From NCBI RefSeq assembly GCF_031326345.1, contig NZ_CP133671.1:2232001-2296000 (forward strand): DNA of 64,000 bases, given 5' to 3'. Positions 1 to 9,531 of the stretch are shown here, piece by piece. Within the stretch, counting starts at the first letter, position 1, and each line of letters begins with the position of its first letter. This DNA comes from Aureispira sp. CCB-E (GTDB lineage Bacteria; Bacteroidota; Bacteroidia; Chitinophagales; Saprospiraceae). The translations under genes and the position numbers were made by a program. A model generated the notes under the pieces. The model searched no databases. It was not told the origin of the DNA and was given only the letters and a program-made list of their open reading frames with translations.

Positions 1-2700
1 TACTGCTGATGGTTGCCAAAACAACCGAAGGTTCACTAATCGTGACGGTTGTTTGTGCCGTACAGTTGTTCGTATCGCTCACCACGACTGTGTAAATGCC
101 CGCACTCAAACCTGTTGCTGTTGCTGTGGTTTGGTTGCCTGCTGCGGCATCCCATTGATAAGTGTAAGGACTGGTTCCTCCAGTTCCTTGAGCCGTGGCT
201 GTTCCTGTTGCCGTGCCATTACAACTAGCATCGGTTTGGGCACTAATACTAGCACTTACTGCCGTTGAGGGTTGAGTAATCGTCACACATTCTACATGCG
301 TACAAGCATTGGCATCGGTGATCGTCACACAATGTACGCCTGCACTTAATCCTATGGTCGTGGCGGCACTGCTACCATTCGACCAACGATACACATAAGC
401 GGTCAAGCCAATTGGTGTTCCGCCACTACCTTGTGCTGTAGCACTGGTGGTGCCACCAAAACAGTCGATAGGATCAGCACTAATGCTTCCTGTTAGAACG
501 GTTGGTTCGTTGACATTAAACACCTCCACTCGATCACAACCATTGGCATCGGCTACCGTTACGGAGTAGACGCCTGCTGCTAAACCAGTCGCTGTAGCGG
601 TTGTTTGAACAGGAGTCGTTGACCAAGTATAGGTATAGTTGCCAACACCACCACTTGGATAAGCTGTCGCACTTCCTGTTGCCGTCCCGTGACAAGAAAC
701 ATCTGTCACGATAACTGAATCAATTAAAACAGAGTCGGGTTCTCCAATAGAGATGGGCAGTGCAATCTCACAGTTGTTTCCATCTCGTACAAAAACGGTG
801 TAAGAACCTGCTCCTAAATTGTTGTAAGTATTGATATTGCTAAAGACATTGCCTGTTTGACCAGGTCCTGTAATTTTATATTCATAACCATTCACTCCTA
901 AGGTTCCTGTTCCAGGAGTGGCATTGACTAAGATTTGTCCGTTGGCATCTCCATGACACAAGACATCAACAGCGGTGTAGGTGGCTGCTAATTGTACTGG
1001 GTCAGCAATGGTAATGCAAGTATCCATTTGACAACCGGCTACATCGGTGACGGTGACACAATAAGTCCCCGCTACTAAACCATTGATGTTGGCGGTATTT
1101 TGTCCTTGTGGGCTCCAAACATAGCTGTAACCACCACTGCCACCAGCCACAACCACACCAACCGATCCATCGGCAGCTCCGGTACAACTAATGGCAGCAC
1201 CATTGTAGTTGCTTAGAACTTGTGGATTTAATGTGATAGCTGTTGGTTCGGTTAAGACAGAACCTGTGCTCACACTACAACCATTGGCATCGGTTACCGT
1301 TACGGTATGTGCTCCAGCACAAACGTTGGTGGCGATGCTTGTATTTTGTCCGTTGCTCCATTGATAGGTGTAATTTGGTGTTGCTCCTTGTGCATCTACT
1401 TCTATGCTACCATCACAACTTCCATGACACGATGGATTTAGTTGATTGATGATGGCGGCAGTTAATACCGTTGATGGTTCAAAGACCGTAGCACTACCTA
1501 AAATGGTACAACCATTAAAGTCAGTTACAGTTACTGTATAAGTTCCTACTGTTAGATTACTTGCTGTAGCAGTTACCTGTCCACCACTTCCAGTTGATGG
1601 ATCCCATTGATAGCTATATGGGAAGGTTCCGCCAGTAACTAAGGCTGTTACCGAACCATCATTTCCGTTTTTACATTGTACCGAATCTACATCAAATCCT
1701 AGTTGTAAAGCCGTTGGCTCTGTAATAATTACGTTTGCTGTTACGGTACATCCATTGGCATCGGTTACGGTAACACTATGTGTATTGGCATCTAATCCTG
1801 TTGCCGTTGCGGTATTATCTCCATTACTCCAGTTATAAGTATATGCTCCGACACCACCAGTTAGACTAATGGTTGCTTGTCCATTTGAGCCACCAAAACA
1901 ACTCACGTTGATGGTAGAGAAATTGATATTACTAAAGCCTGCTGGTTCGTTCACCTGAATACAAGTATCAACCGTACAACCATTCCCATCGGTAACCGTT
2001 ACACAATGCAACCCTGCTGGTAAACCTGTTGCCGTTGCTGTCGTTTGTGCACTGCTATTCCATGCGTAGCTAAAGCCTCCGACACCACCACTAGCATTGA
2101 TCGTCGCACTTCCGTCAGAAGCTCCGTTACAGCTTGCCGATGTACTTGATACGGTAAAGCTGATGGCAGAAGGTTCTGTAATGGTATAACTTTCTGTGAT
2201 TGAACATCCATTGGCATCGGATATGGTTACGGTATGCACGCCTGCGGCTTGACCAGAGCTTGTGGCAGAAGCTGTTGCTCCTGTCCCCCAATCGTAGGTA
2301 TATGCAGGTACTCCTGGAGTACCTCCACCCACTGTTGCAGTTGCAGTACCATCCGTACCACCATGACAGCTTACTGCTGTTGTGCTTATTGTTGCTGTTA
2401 CTTGACTTGGTTCGCTTATGGTAGTACTGGCACTATCAAAACAACCATTCGCATCAATTACTGTAACTTGATAACTTCCTATTGGTAGGTTAGTAATAGG
2501 ATTAACAGTTTGTGTATTACTCCAAGTATAAGTATATCCACCGCCACCACCAGTAACGTTTGCTGTTGCAGTTCCTGTACTAGTTCCAAAACACAATACT
2601 GGGGTATTAGAGATAGTCACGGAAGGATGTTGATTAACAATCACATTAGTAGATGCTGTATCACTACAACCCAAAGCCGTTGTTACTGTAACTATATATT
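1..2700 (-). repeat. Tandem SprB-type repeats inside the giant adhesin
   Basis: At least eleven consecutive units of about 75-80 residues (roughly 235 bp) are visible. Each has the pattern C-[NHF]-G-x4-G-[ST]-A-T, then a GG(V/T)xxYxYxW segment, then ATGLxAGxxxVTVTDxNGC and a closing (x)EP. Two more units lie at about 3.6-4.0 kb. The unit cysteines line up as pairs, one at the start and one in the NGC. On the plus strand the NGC codons give the recurrent words cattggcatcgg or ccattggcatcggt, which is why the DNA itself looks repetitive. Confidence 0.85.
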
Positions 2701-5700
2701 GACCACTGTTTGCTGCAACAGCATTCAATAAGGTTGGATTTTGTTGAGCACTAGTAAATGCATTTGGACCAGACCAATTATAGGCAACTCCTCCATTACT
2801 AGTTAGATTAATCGTATCATTTTCACAGATAGGAGTATTGTTATTAATCGTAATGGTAGGTTTAGGATTTACCGTTACGACAACAGAGTCTACCATATTA
2901 CAAATTGGCACAAATTCTATGTCATCCAGACCGAAATCATTTCCACCATTACCAATATTTTGATTAACAATACAAATTGTAGCAGTGGTGTTCGTGCCAG
3001 AATTCCAAGTAGCAAAGAATTGATTCCATTGACAAGTTGTAGAACTTGCACTAAATGGATTTCCTACATTGACACCATTGATAGAAAACTGTAGACTAGC
3101 AGGGTTTGTTGCTTCAACCGAAGTAACCCACGTACTAAATTGATAGTCGGTGTTAGGGGTTACATTGACTGTTTGACACCAGACACTTTGATTGGCAACA
3201 GTAGAACCATTTACAATCATAAAGTTACCTGAGGAAGAAGTATGATCTGTACAAGATGAAAAATTGTTATGTGTATTACTTGAGTTGGTATTAATTGCAT
3301 ATGTTCCTGCATTGGATAATTGTCCAAATGGACCTCCTGTTCCTACTGTATAGGCACTAGAAAACCCAACGTCTCCATCTTCAAAATCACCATTATAAAT
3401 AATGTTAACACCAGATAAAATATCAGCAGTAACATAATAAGTAGTAGTTGTTGTTGGGAATGCTAGTGGATTTTGCGCATTAGCATTATTTAGACTACCC
3501 GCAGGTGTCCATGTATAACCATCAGCCAAGGTCGCCGTTAATTGTGTTGTATCGCCTTCACAAATTGTCGTATCGCCACCTGCACTAAAGGTTTGAGTTG
3601 TTTGTAGAATAACAGTACAAGCAGTATCTGTACAACCATTGGCATCCGTTACAGTTACGCAGTAAGTACCTGGTAATAGTCCTGTTGCAAAGGCTGTTGT
3701 TTGGTTACCTGTATTCGCATCCCACAGGAAGTTGTAGCCAGGTGTTCCTCCTGAACCAAAGGCACGAGCAATTCCATCACTACTTCCATTACAACTAACA
3801 GGTGTTCCTGTTGTCGTAGCAACTACTGGAGTAGGTTCATTGATAACGATGCTATCAATAGCAACACAATTGTTATTATCCGTTACTGTAACAATATAAG
3901 TACCTGCCACTAAATTACTAATCGTTGCAGTATTGGCTCCTGTACTCCAGTTATAACTATAAGGAGTAAAGCCACCAGAAGGAGCTACTGTTGCTGTTCC
4001 ATCACCAGGAACAGTGCCGTTACAAGATAAGTCTGTTTTTGTAATTGGTGTTAATAGTGGTGCACCAACATTTACAATAATAGAATCGAAGCCTATACAT
4101 CCTTGTGCATCGGTAACAGTAACAACATGAACCGCACTTGTTGTTGCTGGAATAACTTGTGTATTCCCAGATGGACTCCATGCGTAATTGGCAAAGCTTC
4201 CCGCATCTAAGAATACGGTATCGCCTGCACACAATGTAGTCGAACCACTTGGCACGATAGTCGGAGTTGGACCAGGAGTAACGGTAATTTGTACAGAGCC
4301 AGTATCCAAACAACCCAATGCATCAGTAGTTGTAACACTAACTAATTGTGTGGTTGTAACGGTAACTGTTTGATTGGTGTCGTTCACAGCTGTAGACCAT
4401 TGATAAGAGCTATAACCAGCTCCTGCATCTAATGTTACAGATTGCCCAAAACAGAATGTCGTTGGACCGCTGGTACCTATTGTAATTGGATCAATGCTTG
4501 TACATCCAACGGCACAGCATGTCAGCGAATCAGGGTCACCATCTTGACAAGATGTACCTGATAAAGCGAAAACTGTAATTTGTGCACATTGACTAGGCGT
4601 TAAGCCTGTAACTTGGAAAGAATCTACGGTTGCTCCCACAATATTAGGAGTATTACCATTTACAGAAACGCTATAACCGGCTGCACCAGGAATAAGTGCC
4701 CAGTTAAAAGTAACAGTAGTTGATGTAATATTTCCACAAGTTAAAATTGGGGCAGGTAGTGCAGAATCAATTGTGATGTTAACAATACCTGTATCTCTAC
4801 AGCCAAATGCATTTTGTGCAATGGCCATATAAGCAGTATCAACCGTTGGATTTACAAAAGGACTATCACAAGCCACACAACTAATATTATAATTAGGACT
4901 CCAAGAGAAAGTCGCTTGCGATAAATCTTGGAAAGTAAGGCACCAATCTGTTAAAGTTCCATTAGTTGTTCCTAAACCTGAATTGTTGTGTACAATTCTT
5001 AGTGTCCATGTACCATTTGTGGTGGCACCAATCAAGGTATTAAAACCCGATGCTCCTGCTTGTGGATAGTATGAACCCGCAGGAATTCCTCCAAAGAAAG
5101 GTATGGATGTAATTGCTGCATTTCCAGCCGCAGAAGAGAAGGTTGAAGAAGGAAAGGCTGTGTTCAGTCCTCCATTTCGATTACTTAATGTAACAACTTC
5201 TCCACTAGGAGCAATTAAATCAATTGTAAGATGCCCTATGGCATTCATATTAATACCCAATTGAGTACTTAACGAAGCTATAAGTGCTGAGTTGATAACG
5301 CTAGGTGCAACTCCAGAAACATTTAGGGTAACTAAAGTTGTATTCTCTGTAACAATAGTAGTTGATGCAGGGATACAGAAATTTTGATTTCCAGAACTTG
5401 CTGCTACGCTTGCCCCTAGTTGTATTGTTGCACCATTACAAATCGTAGCATCTGGACTAACTGTAATATTAGCTGGATAAGGGGAAGAAATAGAGACAGT
5501 ATCTGTTTGTACAGCACAAACACCATCATCGTAACTAACAACAAAAGTATCTGGTTCTATTAGAAATGCAAGAGGATTTTGAATGTTAGGATTGTTTAAA
5601 TTGCTTGTTGGTGTCCAAGAATAGGTTGGACTACTGGGGGCAGTACCACCATAAACAACATTTAAGTTAAGTTGGACAGTGTCCAATTCATTGTCACAAA

Positions 5701-7147
5701 TAAAATACTCACTTGCAGTTGCTTCGAAGGTAGTAATCCCTATAATTGACAAATTAAATGTATCTCTAGCATCACACTGACCTCCTGGACTAGATAATTC
5801 GTAGAAGATATTATGGTTGCCAACTGGTGTATTAGCCAAGTCTATTTCCCCTGTTTGTGTATTGACAAAAACGACTCCTGTATTGGAAGAAAAGGTTCCG
5901 CCAGGGGTGCCAGTAATGACTCCTGTTGGATTGCTTGGTCCCTGTTGGCAATAAACAGTATTGGGATAGGTAAACTCTGCATTAGGAATACCGATGACAA
6001 TAATCGTTACGGTATCAACTGTGACACAACCACCGTAACTAAAATCAACCTCTAAAACAATTGAATCGTAGGCAACTCCAGCGGGGAGGGGAGGAGCTGA
6101 AATACTGGGTTGTGCCAAGGTGTCATCAGAAATAGTGGCAGGAATACCTCCTATCTGCGTCCACTTATATTGAGAGAAACCAACATAAGTGACAGGGAAG
6201 GTATCTATGGGGATTTTTATACTATCCCCCGAGCATATGGTCGTATCCCGCAAGTCAATTCCCGGAACAATGACTTCTATGGTTACAATTTCTTGACAGG
6301 TATTGGTTGGCGTTGTTGATTGGACCGCTATGTCAAATTGTTGTGTTCCAATATGAGAACGATCTGGAGTGAAAACGGCTCCTATACTTATCGTATCGTG
6401 GTTTAGCCCTGATGCGGTAAACAAAGAGGCACCAGGGAAGACACTATTGATGGTTGTAAAAGGTTGATATATTCGAAGGGTATCCGTGGGATTGCCCGAA
6501 ACACCTATTTGTATCCCAAGTTGATCGTTGGGGCAAACAACGTACTGCCCATAAACAACACTTGTATCGGTTAAAAATCCATTGTTAATAGGATAATTAA
6601 GTGTATCTATATTGTAACCTAAATTACAGGGACAGCCAATACTACCTGTACCTGCATTGGAGGTACTAAAAATATTCGTTGGCTGATTAGAAAAGTTGGT
6701 AATCATCAAAATGTAGACCGAGCCTGCTACAGCATTAGATACTTGTACAAATTCGGTAGCTACAGCAGAATAACTACAGGTATCAACGACATTTCCATTG
6801 GCAATTGTACCATGTCCTAAATTGCCACAAAAGCTTTGAGCGGTTGCAGCATCGGGATAAGGTCCCCAAAGAATATAATCAATATCTACACCAGCAGTGT
6901 TTTGTAGAGTAATGTCAATTGTTCCTGATTGAGAAACGGTTAAGGTAAAAAAGGTTGGATTGGGTTGGGTGACTAAGCAACCGTAATTGTTGCCTGTTGG
7001 AGCTGTAGGACCATTAACGGTAGCAGCGTATTGGTTAACACTATCACAAAATGGAGTTGCATTATAGCAAGAATCACTTTGTGCAACTATGTTTGAACTT
7101 CCTAATAGTAGGACAAACAGCAGGAAGAGTTGATATATCTGTTTCAT
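1..7147 (-). CDS. Giant secreted SprB-repeat adhesin-like protein, C-terminus beyond window
   Basis: This minus-strand frame is open from an ATG at 7147 to the left edge, giving at least 2,382 residues with no stop. It starts with a signal peptide (MKQIYQLFLLFVLLLGSSN, then IVAQS). Ig/PKD-like segments follow. Around residues 600-740 lies a proprotein-convertase P-domain-like stretch (HLTIDLIAPSGEVVTLSNR, ending in GTLTDWCLTF). Around residues 1250-1410 is a jelly-roll, carbohydrate-binding-like module (starts NGDFEDGDVGF, ends GLDDIEF). From about residue 1500 to the edge are consecutive SprB-type repeats. Proteins of this build in Bacteroidota are usually type IX secretion cargo used in surface adhesion or gliding, but the C-terminal sorting domain would lie outside the window, so the export route is inferred. 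It lies 58 bp downstream of a small secreted protein gene on the same strand. Confidence 0.9.
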   Translation of the reverse strand, partial: MKQIYQLFLLFVLLLGSSNIVAQSDSCYNATPFCDSVNQYAATVNGPTAPTGNNYGCLVTQPNPTFFTLTVSQSGTIDITLQNTAGVDIDYILWGPYPDAATAQSFCGNLGHGTIANGNVVDTCSYSAVATEFVQVSNAVAGSVYILMITNFSNQPTNIFSTSNAGTGSIGCPCNLGYNIDTLNYPINNGFLTDTSVVYGQYVVCPNDQLGIQIGVSGNPTDTLRIYQPFTTINSVFPGASLFTASGLNHDTISIGAVFTPDRSHIGTQQFDIAVQSTTPTNTCQEIVTIEVIVPGIDLRDTTICSGDSIKIPIDTFPVTYVGFSQYKWTQIGGIPATISDDTLAQPSISAPPLPAGVAYDSIVLEVDFSYGGCVTVDTVTIIVIGIPNAEFTYPNTVYCQQGPSNPTGVITGTPGGTFSSNTGVVFVNTQTGEIDLANTPVGNHNIFYELSSPGGQCDARDTFNLSIIGITTFEATASEYFICDNELDTVQLNLNVVYGGTAPSSPTYSWTPTSNLNNPNIQNPLAFLIEPDTFVVSYDDGVCAVQTDTVSISSPYPANITVSPDATICNGATIQLGASVAASSGNQNFCIPASTTIVTENTTLVTLNVSGVAPSVINSALIASLSTQLGINMNAIGHLTIDLIAPSGEVVTLSNRNGGLNTAFPSSTFSSAAGNAAITSIPFFGGIPAGSYYPQAGASGFNTLIGATTNGTWTLRIVHNNSGLGTTNGTLTDWCLTFQDLSQATFSWSPNYNISCVACDSPFVNPTVDTAYMAIAQNAFGCRDTGIVNITIDSALPAPILTCGNITSTTVTFNWALIPGAAGYSVSVNGNTPNIVGATVDSFQVTGLTPSQCAQITVFALSGTSCQDGDPDSLTCCAVGCTSIDPITIGTSGPTTFCFGQSVTLDAGAGYSSYQWSTAVNDTNQTVTVTTTQLVSVTTTDALGCLDTGSVQITVTPGPTPTIVPSGSTTLCAGDTVFLDAGSFANYAWSPSGNTQVIPATTSAVHVVTVTDAQGCIGFDSIIVNVGAPLLTPITKTDLSCNGTVPGDGTATVAPSGGFTPYSYNWSTGANTATISNLVAGTYIVTVTDNNNCVAIDSIVINEPTPVVATTTGTPVSCNGSSDGIARAFGSGGTPGYNFLWDANTGNQTTAFATGLLPGTYCVTVTDANGCTDTACTVILQTTQTFSAGGDTTICEGDTTQLTATLADGYTWTPAGSLNNANAQNPLAFPTTTTTYYVTADILSGVNIIYNGDFEDGDVGFSSAYTVGTGGPFGQLSNAGTYAINTNSSNTHNNFSSCTDHTSSSGNFMIVNGSTVANQSVWCQTVNVTPNTDYQFSTWVTSVEATNPASLQFSINGVNVGNPFSASSTTCQWNQFFATWNSGTNTTATICIVNQNIGNGGNDFGLDDIEFVPICNMVDSVVVTVNPKPTITINNNTPICENDTINLTSNGGVAYNWSGPNAFTSAQQNPTLLNAVAANSGQYIVTVTTALGCSDTASTNVIVNQHPSVTISNTPVLCFGTSTGTATANVTGGGGGYTYTWSNTQTVNPITNLPIGSYQVTVIDANGCFDSASTTISEPSQVTATISTTAVSCHGGTDGTATATVGGGTPGVPAYTYDWGTGATASATSSGQAAGVHTVTISDANGCSITESYTITEPSAISFTVSSTSASCNGASDGSATINASGGVGGFSYAWNSSAQTTATATGLPAGLHCVTVTDGNGCTVDTCIQVNEPAGFSNINFSTINVSCFGGSNGQATISLTGGVGAYTYNWSNGDNTATATGLDANTHSVTVTDANGCTVTANVIITEPTALQLGFDVDSVQCKNGNDGSVTALVTGGTFPYSYQWDPSTGSGGQVTATASNLTVGTYTVTVTDFNGCTILGSATVFEPSTVLTAAIINQLNPSCHGSCDGSIEVDAQGATPNYTYQWSNGQNTSIATNVCAGAHTVTVTDANGCSVSTGSVLTEPTAITLNPQVLSNYNGAAISCTGAADGSVGVVVAGGSGGYSYVWSPQGQNTANINGLVAGTYCVTVTDVAGCQMDTCITIADPVQLAATYTAVDVLCHGDANGQILVNATPGTGTLGVNGYEYKITGPGQTGNVFSNINTYNNLGAGSYTVFVRDGNNCEIALPISIGEPDSVLIDSVIVTDVSCHGTATGSATAYPSGGVGNYTYTWSTTPVQTTATATGLAAGVYSVTVADANGCDRVEVFNVNEPTVLTGSISADPIDCFGGTTSATAQGSGGTPIGLTAYVYRWSNGSSAATTIGLSAGVHCVTITDANACTHVECVTITQPSTAVSASISAQTDASCNGTATGTATAQGTGGTSPYTYQWDAAAGNQTTATATGLSAGIYTVVVSDTNNCTAQTTVTISEPSVVLATISS

Positions 7148-7205
7148 ATTTTTTATTATAATGGTAGATAGTTGAATCAAAATTTTTTAATGATAATAAT
7201 GAGAA

Positions 7206-7604
7206 CTATCTATAGGAGGATTTTAATTGAGCCAATTCTTTTTCTAGAATTTGGATTCTATCTTTTGTATTTTTTAAAGCTGTTTGGTACTTCTGAAGCA
7301 TACTAGGATCTACATTCGTAGAAGCTTTAGCATCTTTAATCGCTTGCTCCAAATGAGGAAGTTGATTTTTTAACTTATCAATTTCATGGGCATGATTGAT
7401 CTTAGGAGAGGAGGTGGTCGTGTTGACTTGTTTCATTGGACAAGATGAACAGGCTTTTTTATCAGCAGTTTGCTGTTTGGCTAATTCGTCTAAGTCCACT
7501 TTGACAAAACCTAATTCTTGCATACGTTTTTCTGTATCAGAATTTTGTCCAAAAATTAGGGAGGGACTTATAATAAAGCAAATAAGTAGGAGGATGTATT
7601 GCAT
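7206..7604 (-). CDS. Small secreted coiled-coil protein
   Basis: A 132-residue protein with a signal peptide (MQYILLLICFIISPSLIFGQ). The mature part carries a CSSCPMK cysteine pair near residue 55 and then a charged heptad-rich C-terminal half (residues about 70-130) likely to form a coiled coil. It reads in the same direction as the giant adhesin and ends 58 bp before that gene's start, so the two may be cotranscribed. I do not recognise a family. A periplasmic or surface accessory role for the adhesin is only a guess from position. Confidence 0.7.
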   Translation of the reverse strand: MQYILLLICFIISPSLIFGQNSDTEKRMQELGFVKVDLDELAKQQTADKKACSSCPMKQVNTTTSSPKINHAHEIDKLKNQLPHLEQAIKDAKASTNVDPSMLQKYQTALKNTKDRIQILEKELAQLKSSYR

Positions 7605-8059
7605 GATTATTTTTTTATAGAATTAAATGTGACTTAATTTTTAATTAAACGTGAAGTTAATAATAGTTGATATACGAATGATTAATAAAAAAAAAATAAA
7701 ATTAGAAAAAGAAGGTTTCTAGTTGACCCCAAAACTGGGTAATTGGTATTAAAAAAACCTTGTTATATTGCTTTTTTGTTAAGCATAGGTGATTTCCTTA
7801 AAAGAGAATCTCTTTTTAAGAAACGTTAGGTTTAAATACTATGCTGCCTGATGTTGCCACTATATTTAGAAGCTTTCTAAAAAAAGACTTAAATAATATA
7901 GCGTTGTTGGAAACATTAATTTATGCTGCTGTTGTTTGGTATCAAAAGCACATACTAATCGGTGACGTATTCTTTAAAAAAAACGCTTCTTAACTCAACA
8001 TAATAAGTAGAAGGCTGTTGTTTTGATATTATGAAAGTTGATTACAAAAATGAAGAACT
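7605..8059. other. Divergent intergenic region
   Basis: This 455-bp gap separates the minus-strand secreted protein from the plus-strand SDR gene. It holds an 11-bp inverted repeat at 7797-7820 (CTTAAAAGAGA / TCTTTTTAAG) and a possible 50-codon open frame at 7841-7993. I see no tRNA or clear promoter pair. Confidence 0.5.
7841..7993 (+). CDS. Possible small protein, 50 residues
   Basis: An ATG at 7841 opens a 50-codon frame ending in TAA at 7991-7993. The translation begins MLPDVATIFRSFLKKDL and continues with a hydrophobic patch (ALLETLIYAAVVWY), so its composition looks protein-like. No family is recognised. It ends 66 bp before the SDR start, so it may be a leader peptide, a decayed gene remnant or chance. 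Confidence 0.25.
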   Translation: MLPDVATIFRSFLKKDLNNIALLETLIYAAVVWYQKHILIGDVFFKKNAS

Positions 8060-8752
8060 ATGAAACAACAATATATCATCGTTGGGGGGAGTCGGGGGAT
8101 TGGCAAAGCAACTGCTGAACTTTTAATCAAAGAAGGACATCACGTCCATATTATTGCTAGAAATATGCCAGAGTTAGAAGGAGACTTTGATTTTTATTCT
8201 TGTGATGTTCTAAATGATGTGTTGCCTTCCATTTCAGCGAAAATAAATGGTCTTGTATATTGCCCAGGCAGCATTAATTTAAAACCATTTAAAAGCTTAA
8301 AGGAAAAAGACTTTCAGGCAGATTTTGAAATTAATGTCTTGGGGGCTGTAAAAGTCTTGCAAGCTTATGCTAAAGGGTTGCAGGCATCTAGTGAAGGATC
8401 TGTCGTGCTTTATAGTACAGTTGCCGTTCAAACGGGAATGGCGTTTCATGCATCTGTGAGTATTGCAAAAGGGGCGATAGAAGGACTTGTTCGTTCTTTG
8501 GCAGCGGAGTGGTCACCCAATATTCGGGTAAATGGTATAGCGCCCTCCATTACAGAAACAGATTTAGCTGCTCGATTATTGCGTAACGATAAACAAGTCG
8601 CTGCAGCAGAGGAGCGACACCCTTTGGCAAGAATTGGTCAACCATTGGATGCTGCTCAATTAACCGTATTTTTATTGCAAAATACATCTTCATGGATGAC
8701 AGGGCAAATAATTGCTTTGGATGGAGGAATGTCAGCCATTCGAAAATTATAA
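8060..8752 (+). CDS. SDR-family oxidoreductase with Tyr-to-Val at the catalytic position
   Basis: A 230-residue Rossmann protein. The cofactor-binding motif GGSRGIG is at residues 9-15, and the C-terminal PG-type motif appears as VNGIAPSITETDLA. The usual SDR active site is Ser-Tyr-Lys with YxxxK. Here Ser119 (YST) and Lys137 (SIAKGA) are present, but the Tyr position (133) is Val. The same replacement occurs, as I recall, in a subgroup of bacterial SDRs with the pattern FHAS(I/V)xxAKGAxEG, so it is probably not a sequencing error. Classical dehydrogenase chemistry is doubtful. The flavin reductase gene begins 14 bp downstream, which suggests an operon of two redox proteins of unknown substrate. 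Confidence 0.85.
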   Translation: MKQQYIIVGGSRGIGKATAELLIKEGHHVHIIARNMPELEGDFDFYSCDVLNDVLPSISAKINGLVYCPGSINLKPFKSLKEKDFQADFEINVLGAVKVLQAYAKGLQASSEGSVVLYSTVAVQTGMAFHASVSIAKGAIEGLVRSLAAEWSPNIRVNGIAPSITETDLAARLLRNDKQVAAAEERHPLARIGQPLDAAQLTVFLLQNTSSWMTGQIIALDGGMSAIRKL

Positions 8753-8766
8753 AATAGAAAAAGGAT

Positions 8767-9423
8767 ATGATTAACAGGGTAATTCAACGAGAAGAATTGC
8801 TAGAAATGGAGCATTTGTTTCGAATCAATTTAGTTAATAGTATAACAGGATACAAGTCGGCTAGCTTGATAGGAACGATAGATAAAACAGAGCAAACACC
8901 TAATTTAGCTATTTTTAGTTCTGTAACACATTTTGGCTCTGAGCCACCTTTGATTGGATTTGTATTACGCCCAACTACTGTTTTTCGGGGTACTTATGAG
9001 AATATAAAATCAACAGGTTTTTATACGATTAACCATGTTAACACATCTATTATAAAAGCGGCACATCATACCTCTGCAAAATATCCAGCAGAAGTTTCCG
9101 AGTTTGACAAAACAAACTTAACTCCAACTTTTAAAAATGACTTTTGTGCTCCTTATGTGAAAGAGGCACAAATAAAAATAGGGATGGAATTTAAGCAAGA
9201 GATTCCAATAACATTAAATGGAACCATTTTGATTTTAGGTCAAATCCAAGAAATGATCGTACCCAAAATTTGTTTGCAAGAAGATGGTTTTGTCGATTTG
9301 AATGTAGCGGAAACGGTTGCAATAAGTGGATTGGATGCGTATCATTTTCCTAAGCAATTGGCTCGTTTTGAGTATGCTCGTCCAAATCAACGTGTTCGAG
9401 AAATAAAGGATAGAAAATTATAG
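8767..9423 (+). CDS. Flavin reductase-like FMN-binding split-barrel protein
   Basis: A 218-residue protein of the flavin-reductase-like (DIM6/NTAB) family. The N-terminal half shows the FMN-binding pattern: an SLIGTID strand, then LAIFSSVTHFGSEPPLIGF, then TxxNIKSTGFYTINHV. Members bind FMN and act as NAD(P)H:flavin reductases or related oxidoreductases. It follows the SDR gene by 14 bp and is probably cotranscribed. It is convergent with bshA, and a 12-bp inverted repeat lies between them. The substrate cannot be told from sequence. Confidence 0.85.
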   Translation: MINRVIQREELLEMEHLFRINLVNSITGYKSASLIGTIDKTEQTPNLAIFSSVTHFGSEPPLIGFVLRPTTVFRGTYENIKSTGFYTINHVNTSIIKAAHHTSAKYPAEVSEFDKTNLTPTFKNDFCAPYVKEAQIKIGMEFKQEIPITLNGTILILGQIQEMIVPKICLQEDGFVDLNVAETVAISGLDAYHFPKQLARFEYARPNQRVREIKDRKL

Positions 9424-9454
9424 ACCGTAAATGCCAAGTGGAGCGTTATGTACG

Positions 9455-9508
9455 TTAAGTCATCAAACAGATAGTGTTTAAAAAACTCTATGATGCTTGA
9501 TGACTTAA
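9455..9508. terminator. 12-bp inverted repeat between convergent genes
   Basis: TTAAGTCATCAA (9455-9466) and TTGATGACTTAA (9497-9508) form a perfect 12-bp stem with a 30-nt loop. It sits between the ends of the flavin reductase gene and bshA. No long T-run follows on either side, so it could be a weak bidirectional terminator or an mRNA-end stabiliser. Confidence 0.45.
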
Positions 9509-9531
9509 TTGCTTGACAGTGTTGTTATTGT

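Noticed and set aside
1-2700. Regularly spaced DNA words (cattggcatcgg) that look like a CRISPR-type array
   Set aside because: Spacing is about 235 bp and the words are codons of conserved repeat residues inside an open frame. They are protein repeats, not CRISPR.
53-4373. Many short frames on both strands (for example 53-268 plus, 1002-1187 minus, 4020-4313 minus) opposite to or out of frame with the adhesin
   Set aside because: They are shadows of the single long minus-strand frame and have low-complexity Cys/Trp/Tyr-rich translations.
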